From positions 1-12,310 of the forward strand of contig JAEWGS010000119.1 in the NCBI GenBank assembly GCA_023388205.1: a DNA stretch of 12,310 nt. The letters are read 5' to 3'. The notes beneath the pieces are model-generated. The model did not search any database. It was not told the DNA's origin and was given only the letters and a program-made list of their open reading frames with translations. Positions 12,278 to 12,310 of the stretch are shown here, one piece after another; position 1 is the stretch's first letter, and each line of letters starts with the position of its first letter. A program made the translations under genes and the position numbers. The DNA comes from Bacillota bacterium. GTDB taxonomy: Bacteria > Bacillota > Clostridia > Saccharofermentanales > Fastidiosipilaceae.

Positions 12278-12310
12278 TCCATTCTTTGGGGGCAAATTTT
12301 TTTACAATTT

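Overview
The window looks like chromosome of a Gram-positive bacterium of the Bacillota, most likely a clostridial lineage. By eye the base composition is mid-range. The evidence is the strong AGGAGG-type ribosome binding sites, a Crh-like HPr protein, a YfhO-family membrane protein, the tsaE-tsaB gene pair, and an rRNA leader carrying the TTGAAAATTGAACAG-type element common in that phylum. I cannot name a genus.

All nine genes I support lie on the minus strand, so transcription runs from high to low coordinates. Right to left: (i) a 1232-residue YfhO-family polytopic membrane protein with its own extended -10 promoter; (ii) the rplM-rpsI ribosomal protein operon, behind a sigma-A promoter preceded by four A-tracts spaced exactly 10 bp apart, and ended by an intrinsic terminator; (iii) tsaE and a tsaB-rimI fusion, overlapping by 20 nt, for tRNA t6A37 synthesis and N-terminal acetylation; (iv) an unrecognised membrane protein with an 11-residue helical repeat; (v) a small HPr-family gene with a strong promoter and terminator, whose phosphorylatable His15 is Glu while Ser46 is kept; (vi) uvrC, translationally coupled to a metallophosphoesterase gene; (vii) a 647-bp gene-free stretch holding tandem repeats, two tandem rRNA-type promoters and a leader that runs off the left edge, presumably into an rRNA operon.

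Functionally the genes serve translation (L13, S9, t6A synthesis, rRNA), DNA repair (UvrC), carbon regulation (HPr paralogue) and envelope (YfhO, the unknown membrane protein). I see no mobile element, phage, CRISPR array or defence system, and I do not claim a wholly new system. The most unusual features are the HPr paralogue with Glu at position 15, and short in-frame tandem repeats, mostly 15 bp, inside otherwise conserved housekeeping proteins (UvrC twice, TsaB-RimI twice, plus an 18-bp duplication in TsaE). These lengthen each protein well beyond its family norm. Noncoding repeats near the rRNA promoters extend the pattern.
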